Shown here: positions 42,695 through 50,929 of the stretch, piece after piece
How positions within the stretch are numbered: position 1 is the first letter of the stretch
Layout of the letters: each line of letters starts with the position of its first letter
Assembly (NCBI GenBank): GCA_022760475.1
Contig: JALEFZ010000016.1
Span: 1-52,711, forward strand
Reading direction: 5' to 3'
Source of the DNA: Bacteroidia bacterium
GTDB taxonomy: Bacteria > Bacteroidota > Bacteroidia > J057
DNA: 52,711 nt
Notes under the pieces: generated by a model
Told to the model about the DNA's origin: nothing
Databases searched by the model: none
What the model saw: only the letters and a program-made list of their open reading frames with translations
Program-made: the position numbers and the translations under genes

Positions 42695-43749
42695 AAAAGA
42701 TTCTACTAATTGAGGACAATGAAGAAATGAGGGAAAATACCTCAGAGATTCTTGAAATGGCTGGTTACGACGTCATTACCGCTAATCACGGAAAAGATGG
42801 AGTATCCTTGGCAGCAAAGGAGGATTTTGACCTGATTGTTTGTGATGTAATGATGCCCGAACTCGATGGCTACGGGGTGTTGCATATGTTGAGCCGTAAT
42901 CCTGTTACAGCTAAAATTCCTTTTATCTTCCTTACTGCCAAGGCAGAAAAACAGGATTTCCGTAAGGGAATGAGCATGGGAGCAGACGATTACATCACCA
43001 AGCCATTTGAGGAGATTGAGCTTCTAAATGCCATTGAAATCAGGCTCAGAAAAAACGAGAGCTTACAAAAAGCTATCTCGCGTGATGCAGAGGGTTTGAA
43101 TAACTTTTTCAGTGAAGCCAAAGGACTGTCTGCACTGAGAGAACTTTCTGAGGACAGAGAGGCCAGGTATTACCGAACCAAGGACATTATTTACCAGGAA
43201 GATACTTTCCCTCAAGCCTTACTTTTTATCAATAAAGGAAAAGTAAAAACCTATAAAACAAACGAGGATGCCAAGGAGTACATCACCAGCCTCCATAAGG
43301 TCGGAGATTTCCTGGGATACCATGCCCTGCTTTCTGAAACAGGCTATGCTGAGTCGGCTATGGCATTGGAAGAAACAGAGTTATTGATCATTCCTAAGCA
43401 AGACTTCTTTGCTTTGGTTTACAATGACAGGGATGTCTCACATAGATTTATTAGGCTTCTAGCCAATGACCTAGAGGAAAAGGAAGAGCAGTTGCTGCAC
43501 CTTGCCTATGATACGGTAAGAAAGCGTGTCGCAGATGCCCTATTACTCCTTCAAAAAAGATATCAGGATCCAAATGAAAAGGAATTTGCCATGCCGATTT
43601 CCAGAGAAAATCTGGCAAGTTTGGTTGGAACGGCCAAAGAATCAGTGATCCGTGTCCTCTCAGAATTTAAAGGCGACGGCCTGATTACGACCAATCAAAG
43701 CGAAATAAAAATCCTTGATACCCAGGGACTTGAAAAGATTCGTTATTAA
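42691..43749 (+). CDS. Receiver-CRP/FNR fusion transcriptional regulator
   Basis: The 352-residue regulator joins a receiver (Asp52 in LIVCDVMMPELDG, LTAKAEKQD, ITKPFEEIELL) to a CRP-type cNMP-binding-like beta roll (about 155-270) and a Crp-type HTH (about 290-340, ISRENLASLVGTAKESVIRVL). The only Cys is in the receiver, so it cannot hold an FNR-type iron-sulfur cluster; control is expected through phosphorylation. It ends a four-gene, overlapping operon beginning with a FixL-like haem kinase. The TGAC-N4-GTCA site ahead of the stress genes is a plausible target. This is an uncommon domain pairing. Confidence 0.9.
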   Translation: MKKILLIEDNEEMRENTSEILEMAGYDVITANHGKDGVSLAAKEDFDLIVCDVMMPELDGYGVLHMLSRNPVTAKIPFIFLTAKAEKQDFRKGMSMGADDYITKPFEEIELLNAIEIRLRKNESLQKAISRDAEGLNNFFSEAKGLSALRELSEDREARYYRTKDIIYQEDTFPQALLFINKGKVKTYKTNEDAKEYITSLHKVGDFLGYHALLSETGYAESAMALEETELLIIPKQDFFALVYNDRDVSHRFIRLLANDLEEKEEQLLHLAYDTVRKRVADALLLLQKRYQDPNEKEFAMPISRENLASLVGTAKESVIRVLSEFKGDGLITTNQSEIKILDTQGLEKIRY

Positions 43750-43764
43750 GTCAGACCCATAATA

Positions 43765-43802
43765 AAAAAGAGGAGTCCCTATCCGAAGGGACTCCTCTTT
43801 TT
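43765..43802 (+). terminator. Terminator of the FixL-like operon
   Basis: A perfect 16-bp stem (AAAAAGAGGAGTCCCT / AGGGACTCCTCTTTTT) with loop ATCCGA, ending in T-rich sequence. Both strands have T-tracts. Confidence 0.9.
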
Positions 43803-43866
43803 CTTAAAATAGTTGATTTAGTTGTTCTGGGATTCATCATACTCGATATTCGCAAAAAAAAGAAAG

Positions 43867-45201
43867 ATGAAGCTTTGGGACAAGGGAATCAGCCCTAATG
43901 AAGCACTTGAGAGTTTTACTGTTGGAAAGGATCGTGAACTAGATCTATTCCTGGCACCTTTTGATGTCATTGGCAGCCTGGCTCACGTAAACATGCTTTG
44001 TAAAATTGGCCTGCTATCGCAAGAAGACTACGATGCTATCCAGTCTGAGCTTAGGCTTATCTATGAAGAAATTGAGAAGGGCAATTTTACCATAGAAGAT
44101 CAAATTGAAGATGTTCATTCTCAAGTTGAACTAATTCTTACCCAAAAATTGGGAGATACCGGAAAGCGTGTTCATAGCGGACGGTCAAGAAATGACCAGG
44201 TACTGGTTGACTTGAAGCTGTTTTTTGTTGCTGCCTTAAAGGATCTTGTCAAGGAGATTGAAAATCTATTTCATACCCTTCAACTACAAAGTGAAACATA
44301 CAAGGAAGTCCTCATGCCTGGCTACACCCATACCCAGGTAGCCATGCCTTCCTCCTTTGGTCTATGGTTTGGATCATATGCAGAAAACCTGATAGAAGAC
44401 CTTCACTTTTTCCTTGCGGCTTTTCGTGTGGTAGACCAAAATCCATTAGGATCAGCCGCAGGCTATGGCTCTTCCTTTCCCCTGGATAGAAGGCATACAA
44501 CTAAATTACTAGGTTTCTCAACCCTAAGCTATAATGTAGTACACGCCCAAATGGGACGTGGCAAAACCGAAAGAAGCATTGCTTTTGCTCTGGCAAGCCT
44601 GGGCTCGACCCTGAATAAAATGGCGACTGATGTGTGCTTATACATGAGTCAGAACTTTGCCTTCGTGAGTTTGCCGGATGAACTGACAACAGGTTCCAGC
44701 ATCATGCCCCATAAAAAGAATCCAGATGGTTTTGAGATTCTTAGAGCCAAATCTAATCGACTCCAGGCCCTTCCTGCTCAACTTTCGATGATTACCACCA
44801 ATCTGAGTTCGGGATATCACAGGGACTTACAACTCACCAAAGAATTGGTACTACCAGGTATTTTTGAAGCGATGGAATGTCTGCAAATGGCCAATCTCAT
44901 GATCAAGGAAATCAAGGTGAATCCACACCTTCTTGAGAAGGATACCTATAAGTATATTTTTTCTGTTGAGGCAGTCAACAAGTATGTTTTGGAAGGCATG
45001 AGTTTTAGAGAAGCCTACAAAAAAATAGGAAAAGAAATCCAAGAGGGAAGCTATCAAGATGCTAAAAGCGTTGCTCATACCCATGAAGGAAGTATCGGGC
45101 AACTGTGTAAGCAGGAAATACTTGAGAAATTTCAAAAAGTCAGGACTGAATTTTCGTTTAAAAACTTTGAATCAGCCTGGGAAAAGCTACTAAAAGGATA
45201 A
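43867..45201 (+). CDS. argH: Argininosuccinate lyase
   Basis: The 444-residue enzyme starts at ATG 43867 (MKLWDKGISPNEAL); the upstream extension lies in the terminator region. Family marks include RVHSGRSRNDQVLVDLKLF, the signature GSSIMPHKKNPD and HTHTQ-type substrate residues (MPGYTHTQVAMP). It splits argininosuccinate to arginine and fumarate, the last step of arginine synthesis. No other arginine genes are in the window. Confidence 0.95.
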   Translation: MKLWDKGISPNEALESFTVGKDRELDLFLAPFDVIGSLAHVNMLCKIGLLSQEDYDAIQSELRLIYEEIEKGNFTIEDQIEDVHSQVELILTQKLGDTGKRVHSGRSRNDQVLVDLKLFFVAALKDLVKEIENLFHTLQLQSETYKEVLMPGYTHTQVAMPSSFGLWFGSYAENLIEDLHFFLAAFRVVDQNPLGSAAGYGSSFPLDRRHTTKLLGFSTLSYNVVHAQMGRGKTERSIAFALASLGSTLNKMATDVCLYMSQNFAFVSLPDELTTGSSIMPHKKNPDGFEILRAKSNRLQALPAQLSMITTNLSSGYHRDLQLTKELVLPGIFEAMECLQMANLMIKEIKVNPHLLEKDTYKYIFSVEAVNKYVLEGMSFREAYKKIGKEIQEGSYQDAKSVAHTHEGSIGQLCKQEILEKFQKVRTEFSFKNFESAWEKLLKG

Positions 45202-45260
45202 GTCATTCTTTTTCCTTTCAACAAACTACCATATATTTATTTCTTATTAAAACTACTACT

Positions 45261-47258
45261 ATGAAGCAAATCATTGGAGTCATGCTCCTTTTTTGCCTCC
45301 CACTTTCTATAGTTTTTGCCCAAAATTCATTGCCTTTGGAAGACCTTTCAGGATGGCAAGACCAAGCGGGAAACTGGAGGATTGTGGGCAAGGTCATGCC
45401 AACAAACCCTAAGAAGAAAGAGCCAATTCAGGCGACCAGTTCCAAGAAGAAAAAAAGAAAAAAGAAAAAAGGGGCAAAGGTCGAGGATAGCAGCCCTGTC
45501 ATGGCCTCCAGTGAGCAATTATTTCAAGCCTACATGGATCAAAGGTCCCTTGAAAACAACAAGGAACACGAACATGCACATGGAGAGAGTTTGAACTTTC
45601 AAGCAGGCCAGGGCATCCTCCTAAACATAAACAACGATTCCATGAAATCCCCACTGCTGAGTAGTTGGGAACATGGAGACCTTGAGTTGAGTTGTGAAGT
45701 TCTTCTTCCCAAGGGATCAAATTCGGGCATTTACCTTCATGGCAGATACGAAGTGCAGCTATTTGATAGTTGGGGGGTAGGCAATCCTTCCTTTAGCGAT
45801 ATGGGAGGCATATTCAGGAATTGGTCAAATACTCCTGGAAACATTTATAGGGGAAAAGCTCCCAATTCCAACCCGTCAAAAGCTCCGGGACTTTGGCAAA
45901 AACTTCACCTGCTTTTTCAAGCACCAAGATTCGATGAGAATGGTAAAAAGATCAAGAATGCTAAACTGGTCTTTGTAGATTTAAATGGGGTAAGGATTCA
46001 TCAAAATGTGGAAATTCCGCTGCCTACCGGTGGCCCTATTTCTAATAAGGAAGTTCCCAAAGGCCCATTGATGATCCAGGGAGACCATGGAGCAGTTGCC
46101 TTTCGGAATATAACCTATACAGACCTCAAGGAAACTCAGGTTTCAGTTAAAGATGTTTCCTATGATGTATTCGAAGGAGAATTTTTGTTGATTGAGGACT
46201 ACGAGAAGCTTGCTCCTGTTAGAAGCGGAAAATCTGCACTAATTGATGGCAGCTTAAGTGGTTTGGAAGATAATTTTGGGATGGTCATCCAGGGAAATCT
46301 GCTGGTTGAAGAAGCACGAGATTATCGCCTCTATTTCATGCAGAGAGGAGGGGCGCTCCTTGAAATCGATGGAAAAGCTGTGGTTGACTATCAAAAAAGA
46401 GATGCCTGGGATAATACGTCAATAAATATCCGACTAGAGAAAGGAGAGCATCCATTTAAAATTTACTACTATAAATCAACTGGCTGGATGCCTACTGGAT
46501 TGGGACTCAGAATCAAGGCCAGCGATACCTATGAAAAGAGTCTTCATTCCTATGACTCCTACCCTACTAAAAACAGGATGGTTTCTCCCATCCATGTAGA
46601 AAGTGGATCAGATAATCGAATTCTAAGGGGTTTTCTTGACTTTAATGGTGATCGCAAACAGCGACTCACCCACACAATAGCGGTTGGTAGCCCAACAGGA
46701 GTACATTATATCTTTGATCCTAAAACCGCCCATGTAGTATGTGCATGGAAGGGAGACTTTGTAGACGCAACCCCCATGTGGCATGACAGAGGTGATGGTT
46801 CATTCAGACCGAGGGGTGCGGCTCTTTATACTTTTTCGGGTCCAGCACTGGCCTTGACATCTACTGATGAAGAAAGCCCAGGTTTTGATTATTATCCTGC
46901 TGATTTCAAAAGTATGGGCTATACTTACCTACCATCGAAACAAGGCATTCGATTTGATTTTTCTCTGGATGGGAAAAAGGGGAATGTCCAGGTAAAAGCT
47001 TATGATGGCTTTCATAGCCTGATTTACAAAGTTGAACTGGCGGAGACAAATCCTAGGAAATCAGCTTTTTACAAAATCGCTGAGGGCAAAAACATTGAAT
47101 TCCTGGATAGTGGCATGTATGCTGTGGATGATTTTTCCTATTTCATACGAATAGTAAATCAGGAACATGCCAAAGGCTTCATCAAAAAAGTGGATGGCAA
47201 GTACATACTTTATGCGCCGCTGAAGAACGGCAAACTTTATTTCGATCAAATCTGGTAA
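45261..47258 (+). CDS. Secreted DUF1080 protein with PA14-like middle domain
   Basis: The 665-residue protein has a signal peptide ending SIVFAQ. Residues 25-280 form a DUF1080-like jelly roll, with LPLEDLSGWQDQAGNWRIVGK and YEVQLFDSWG marks, interrupted by a lysine-rich linker (about 50-75). A PA14-like domain (about 290-425) has DYRLYFMQRGGALLEIDGKAVVDY. A C-terminal beta-rich part of about 230 residues follows, not recognised. DUF1080 proteins occur with 3-keto-glycoside metabolism and carbohydrate binding. The next gene begins 12 bp downstream, so they act together. Confidence 0.75.
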   Translation: MKQIIGVMLLFCLPLSIVFAQNSLPLEDLSGWQDQAGNWRIVGKVMPTNPKKKEPIQATSSKKKKRKKKKGAKVEDSSPVMASSEQLFQAYMDQRSLENNKEHEHAHGESLNFQAGQGILLNINNDSMKSPLLSSWEHGDLELSCEVLLPKGSNSGIYLHGRYEVQLFDSWGVGNPSFSDMGGIFRNWSNTPGNIYRGKAPNSNPSKAPGLWQKLHLLFQAPRFDENGKKIKNAKLVFVDLNGVRIHQNVEIPLPTGGPISNKEVPKGPLMIQGDHGAVAFRNITYTDLKETQVSVKDVSYDVFEGEFLLIEDYEKLAPVRSGKSALIDGSLSGLEDNFGMVIQGNLLVEEARDYRLYFMQRGGALLEIDGKAVVDYQKRDAWDNTSINIRLEKGEHPFKIYYYKSTGWMPTGLGLRIKASDTYEKSLHSYDSYPTKNRMVSPIHVESGSDNRILRGFLDFNGDRKQRLTHTIAVGSPTGVHYIFDPKTAHVVCAWKGDFVDATPMWHDRGDGSFRPRGAALYTFSGPALALTSTDEESPGFDYYPADFKSMGYTYLPSKQGIRFDFSLDGKKGNVQVKAYDGFHSLIYKVELAETNPRKSAFYKIAEGKNIEFLDSGMYAVDDFSYFIRIVNQEHAKGFIKKVDGKYILYAPLKNGKLYFDQIW

Positions 47259-47270
47259 AGCTAAAACATC

Positions 47271-49214
47271 ATGCTTAAACATATATCTATTCTAATTTTG
47301 GGTCTGCTTCTCTTCCAGATTCCATCTTCCTGGGCGCAGGTAGCACCCGAGGAAGGAGACTTTTACAGAATTACAACAGTACCCGTTCCTGAAGGCATCC
47401 ACCTTGAGGTTGGGGGAATTACAAGCCTTCCGGATGGAAGCATGGCGGTCTGTACCCGACGTGGAGACGTATGGATCATTGAAAATCCAACCATAGAGGG
47501 TGGTACTCAGCCTGTTTTCAGGCATTTCGCCATGGGGTTGCATGAACCTTTGGGTTTGCTGTACCACAATGGAGACTTGTATGCCGCCCAGAGAGGGGAA
47601 CTTACCCGACTTCAGGACATCAATGGAGATCGGATTGCGGAAAACTATCAGACGGTTTATGCGTGGCCACTTTCCGGGCACTATCACGAATACAGTTTCG
47701 GTCCCAAAATGGATTCAGAAGGCAACTTTTATGTGAGTTGTAATGTAGCTTTTGGAGATGAAGAATGGTGGCGAGGTGAAAGCAGGGTTCCATGGAGAGG
47801 CTGGACAATCAGAATCAGTCCAGATGGAGAAATGACACCATGGGCTACGGGAATGAGGTCTCCTGCCGGTTTGGGAATGATTGATGATGAACTATTTTAT
47901 ACTGATAACCAGGGAGACTGGATGGGATCAGGAGGTATTTGGCATGTAAAAAAGGGAGCCTTTACTGGACATCCTGCTGGATTAAGGTGGACAGATATGG
48001 ATAATTCTCCTGTTTCTCTGAGCATGGATGAACTCTATGCAAAAGCTGATCCAAGACAATTCCGAAAAGCTGGGCGATATGTAAAGCCTGAAAACATCAT
48101 GGAGGAAAAGAATCCAAATACCCTGTATCAATTAAAAAAGAGTTTCCCCGAAATTCAGCTTCCGGCTGTATGGCTTCCACATGGAGTGCTTGGTATTTCC
48201 AACTCAGAGATCATTAGAGATGAAAGTGGGGGGGGCTTTGGGCCATTCGCAGGGCAGATTTTTGTTGGAGATCAAGGCCAAAGCAAGGTCATGCGTATTG
48301 ATTTGGAAAAGGTCAATGGAGAGTGGCAAGGTGCTGCCTTTGACTTTCGCCAGGGATTCCAGTCAGGAGTCATGAGAATGGCTTTTGGAAGCCAGGCTGA
48401 TTTATTTGTAGGTGAGACCAATCGTGGATGGGGTTCTGCAGGAACCAAAAATTCAGGCTTGGAATACATGAGCTGGACAGGTAGAACTCCCTTTGAAATG
48501 AAACACGTAAAGGCCATGCCTGATGGGTTTGAGATTGAGTTTACCCTTCCGGTAGATAAGAAGATCGCCAATGACCTTGACAGTTATACAGGCAGGAGCT
48601 ATCTCTACAAATATCACCCTGTCTATGGTAGCCCACCTATTGAAGATCAAGAATTAAAAATCAAGGGAGTAAAGGTTTCAGAAGATGGGATGAAAGTAAG
48701 GATTGTCGTTGAAAATCTAAGGCAGTACTTCCTCCATGAAATTTTTGCTGAAGGACTTAGGGATGCAAATAATTCCTGGCCATTGCTACATTCGAAGGCA
48801 TACTACACCTTAAACGCCATTCCTGAAGGCAAAAAACTCCCCATCGAAACCCTTTCGACCTATCGATCCAGTGTAGAAAAGGCCAAACTGGAAAAGAAAA
48901 AAACCAGTTACAAAACGACAAGGAAGAAACCTGTGCAGGTAAGCAAGGTCTCCAAAGCCCCTACCTACAAGGAAATCGAAGCTTTATTGGTAAAACACAC
49001 CTGTACTGCTTGTCACAAGGCCAAGCAGCGTGTGGTAGGTCCATCTTTTGCAGCCATTGCTAACAGGAAATACAGCGCAGAAAAGATCGTTCAATTGATT
49101 TACAACCCTCAACCCAAAAACTGGCCTGAGTATGCTACACCTATGGCAGCCATGCCACAGGTTCCTAGAAAGGACGCCATGAAGATTGCAGCCTGGATCA
49201 ATACATTGAATTAG
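47271..49214 (+). CDS. Propeller dehydrogenase-like protein with C-terminal cytochrome c domain
   Basis: The 647-residue protein has a signal peptide (residues 1-22). A sorbosone/glucose dehydrogenase-like beta-propeller (about 35-400) follows, with MAVCTRRGDVWII, EPLGLLYHNGDLYAA and MRSPAGLGMIDDELFYTDNQGDW. A Lys-rich linker (about 540-560) leads to a mono-haem cytochrome c domain with CTACH (haem attachment) and a candidate Met ligand in TPMAAMPQ. It should oxidise a sugar or polyol and pass electrons to the cytochrome, in the periplasm or outside. It is co-transcribed with the DUF1080 gene. The precise substrate is unknown. Confidence 0.8.
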   Translation: MLKHISILILGLLLFQIPSSWAQVAPEEGDFYRITTVPVPEGIHLEVGGITSLPDGSMAVCTRRGDVWIIENPTIEGGTQPVFRHFAMGLHEPLGLLYHNGDLYAAQRGELTRLQDINGDRIAENYQTVYAWPLSGHYHEYSFGPKMDSEGNFYVSCNVAFGDEEWWRGESRVPWRGWTIRISPDGEMTPWATGMRSPAGLGMIDDELFYTDNQGDWMGSGGIWHVKKGAFTGHPAGLRWTDMDNSPVSLSMDELYAKADPRQFRKAGRYVKPENIMEEKNPNTLYQLKKSFPEIQLPAVWLPHGVLGISNSEIIRDESGGGFGPFAGQIFVGDQGQSKVMRIDLEKVNGEWQGAAFDFRQGFQSGVMRMAFGSQADLFVGETNRGWGSAGTKNSGLEYMSWTGRTPFEMKHVKAMPDGFEIEFTLPVDKKIANDLDSYTGRSYLYKYHPVYGSPPIEDQELKIKGVKVSEDGMKVRIVVENLRQYFLHEIFAEGLRDANNSWPLLHSKAYYTLNAIPEGKKLPIETLSTYRSSVEKAKLEKKKTSYKTTRKKPVQVSKVSKAPTYKEIEALLVKHTCTACHKAKQRVVGPSFAAIANRKYSAEKIVQLIYNPQPKNWPEYATPMAAMPQVPRKDAMKIAAWINTLN

Positions 49215-49251
49215 GAAAATGGGAATCGAATATCACTAACACTCAAAAAAG

Positions 49252-49434
49252 ATGAGTAATAAAAAATACTTTGGAATTACTCTCATTTCACTTGGAGGGA
49301 TTATTTCTATCCTTTCTTCAAAGAATGGATTGGGAATAATGATTGACTTGGCCATTGCGATTGCCGCTGCAATTCTTTGTATCGTCGGTTGGGTTTTCTT
49401 GATAAGGAACTCCACGAAACAACAGGATTCATAG
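49252..49434 (+). CDS. Small two-helix membrane protein
   Basis: The 60-residue protein has two hydrophobic stretches (9-22 and 31-52), consistent with a hairpin in the inner membrane, and a polar C-terminus (RNSTKQQDS). No family is recognised. It follows the cytochrome gene by 37 bp and overlaps no other coding frame with support. Confidence 0.45.
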   Translation: MSNKKYFGITLISLGGIISILSSKNGLGIMIDLAIAIAAAILCIVGWVFLIRNSTKQQDS

Positions 49435-49442
49435 ACAAAAAT

Positions 49443-49820
49443 ATGTTTGAGGAATTCATTTTTAACCTTGAGGGCAATCAGAGGGTTATTCTAGAATATC
49501 TGAATTCATACTTTATGTCTTCACCGGGTATTCAGTGTAAAATTCGTTATAAGATCCCCTTTTACTATCGAAATAGTTGGATCAGCTATACCAACCCAAT
49601 CAAGAACGATGGGATTGAACTTGTCTTTCTCAGAGGGAATGAACTATCAAATCAGCATGGAATACTGGATGCCAAGGACAGGAAACAGGTAAGTGGAATT
49701 GAGCTTTATTCCAGGGAAGAAATTCCTTTTCGAGAATTGGAAGAGACCTGGCTCGAAGCCCTGATGCTGGATGAGGAGGTTCCTTATCGTTCACCTTCCA
49801 GAAGAAAAAAGAACAAATAA
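49443..49820 (+). CDS. DUF1801-like small protein
   Basis: The 125-residue protein starts best at ATG 49443 (MFEEFIFNLE); the upstream extension overlaps the membrane protein frame. It shows IRYKIPFYYRNSWISY and GIELVFLRGNELSNQHGIL, typical of the DUF1801/YdhG-like fold with its central beta sheet. Its tail is basic (SPSRRKKNK). Function is not known. It is followed by a bidirectional terminator. Confidence 0.7.
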   Translation: MFEEFIFNLEGNQRVILEYLNSYFMSSPGIQCKIRYKIPFYYRNSWISYTNPIKNDGIELVFLRGNELSNQHGILDAKDRKQVSGIELYSREEIPFRELEETWLEALMLDEEVPYRSPSRRKKNK

Positions 49821-49854
49821 AAAAGGAGCTACCCTTTGACAGGCAGCTCCTTTT
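49821..49854. terminator. Bidirectional terminator between DUF1801 and susE-like genes
   Basis: AAAAGGAGCT pairs with AGCTCCTTTT around a 14-nt loop. Both strands end in a T-tract. Confidence 0.8.
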
Positions 49855-49870
49855 AAAATATGAGCCAAAC

Positions 49871-50911
49871 TTAATTTTTGGTAACTGTATAGGTATAATC
49901 GGCATCGCTTAGGGCGAGTTCGATGGTATAGTTACCGGCTTCAGTGATGGCAATATTCTCTCCACCATACTCCAAAGAGCCATTGGCAGCATCATCGCCA
50001 AAGTTCAACGCCCAATCATCATTCGCACGGAATTTGATTGCACCAACAACCAGGTCAACGGTGATCTCCAGCTTTCTTGTGGCAGTATTGTAAGTCATAT
50101 CTGTATCACTGTCCCATCCAGTAGGAGTTGCATCTCCGATCAATCCCCAACTGGTAGGTTCTACGCTATAGGTAAAGTCATTGAGGTTTACTTTCAATAA
50201 GTGCATACCTCCATCAGATGAAGAAAGATTGTCTCCATCCTGATCAAGTACACCATCACCTCCGGTATCGCCCCAATTGAGGGCCCATCCTTGAGCAGGG
50301 TCAGCAAATTTGAACTCTACACCCGTTGCATCGAAGTAAAGAAAACCTTCGTACTGACCATTGAAAGCACGGTCAAATACTGCATTCACAGAGTCATTAG
50401 GATTCCAACCTTGGTAGCTTCCAGGAACTGCAAGCAATGGGTATTGGATAATGGCTCTGTATGGAGTGATAGATATGTTGATAGAGTCAGAATAAACTTC
50501 CTCTACTTCATCACTGATGTCAGACTTTACACGTAGTACCAAATCATTTGCTACATTATCTGGAATACCTCCAGCGATCAAGGCTGAATTGATATCTCCG
50601 TATGTCAAAGTAACTGAAGTAGACGTGCTGTTGGTTAGGCTAATGGCATTGGCAAAACCTGATCCAGCCCTATCGACCTGAAGGGTGTATGAAGTAGCTG
50701 CCTCGAAGCCATAATCAGCCTTATTCCACTCAAAGGTTACAGTCTTGTCAGCCTCTGCCTCAGTTAGTACCAATGCGGTTCCCTCAGTTGGGGAGGTCAA
50801 AGAAGCAGGCTGTATACTTCCAGGTGAAATTACCGGATCGAATGTTTTTGGATCACAGGCCGTAGATAAAATGAGGCCAAGTGCCATGATGTATATGAAA
50901 TACTTTTTCAT
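49871..50911 (-). CDS. SusE-like outer membrane lipoprotein
   Basis: The 346-residue lipoprotein (lipobox LSTAC, Cys19) opens with a SusE-type fibronectin-like domain (FEWNKADYGFEAATSYTLQVD). The C-terminal half (about 160-346) carries two carbohydrate-binding SusE/SusF-like modules: GSYQGWNPNDS ... FKFADPAQGWALNWGD, then GLIGDATPTGWDSDTDMTY ... KFRANDDWALNFGDD. These bind alpha-glucans such as starch in the Sus system. It is immediately downstream of the SusD gene (19 bp), and so belongs to a polysaccharide utilisation locus of which only this end is visible. Confidence 0.85.
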   Translation of the reverse strand: MKKYFIYIMALGLILSTACDPKTFDPVISPGSIQPASLTSPTEGTALVLTEAEADKTVTFEWNKADYGFEAATSYTLQVDRAGSGFANAISLTNSTSTSVTLTYGDINSALIAGGIPDNVANDLVLRVKSDISDEVEEVYSDSINISITPYRAIIQYPLLAVPGSYQGWNPNDSVNAVFDRAFNGQYEGFLYFDATGVEFKFADPAQGWALNWGDTGGDGVLDQDGDNLSSSDGGMHLLKVNLNDFTYSVEPTSWGLIGDATPTGWDSDTDMTYNTATRKLEITVDLVVGAIKFRANDDWALNFGDDAANGSLEYGGENIAITEAGNYTIELALSDADYTYTVTKN

Positions 50912-50929
50912 TTTGTCAGTATTTATTGA

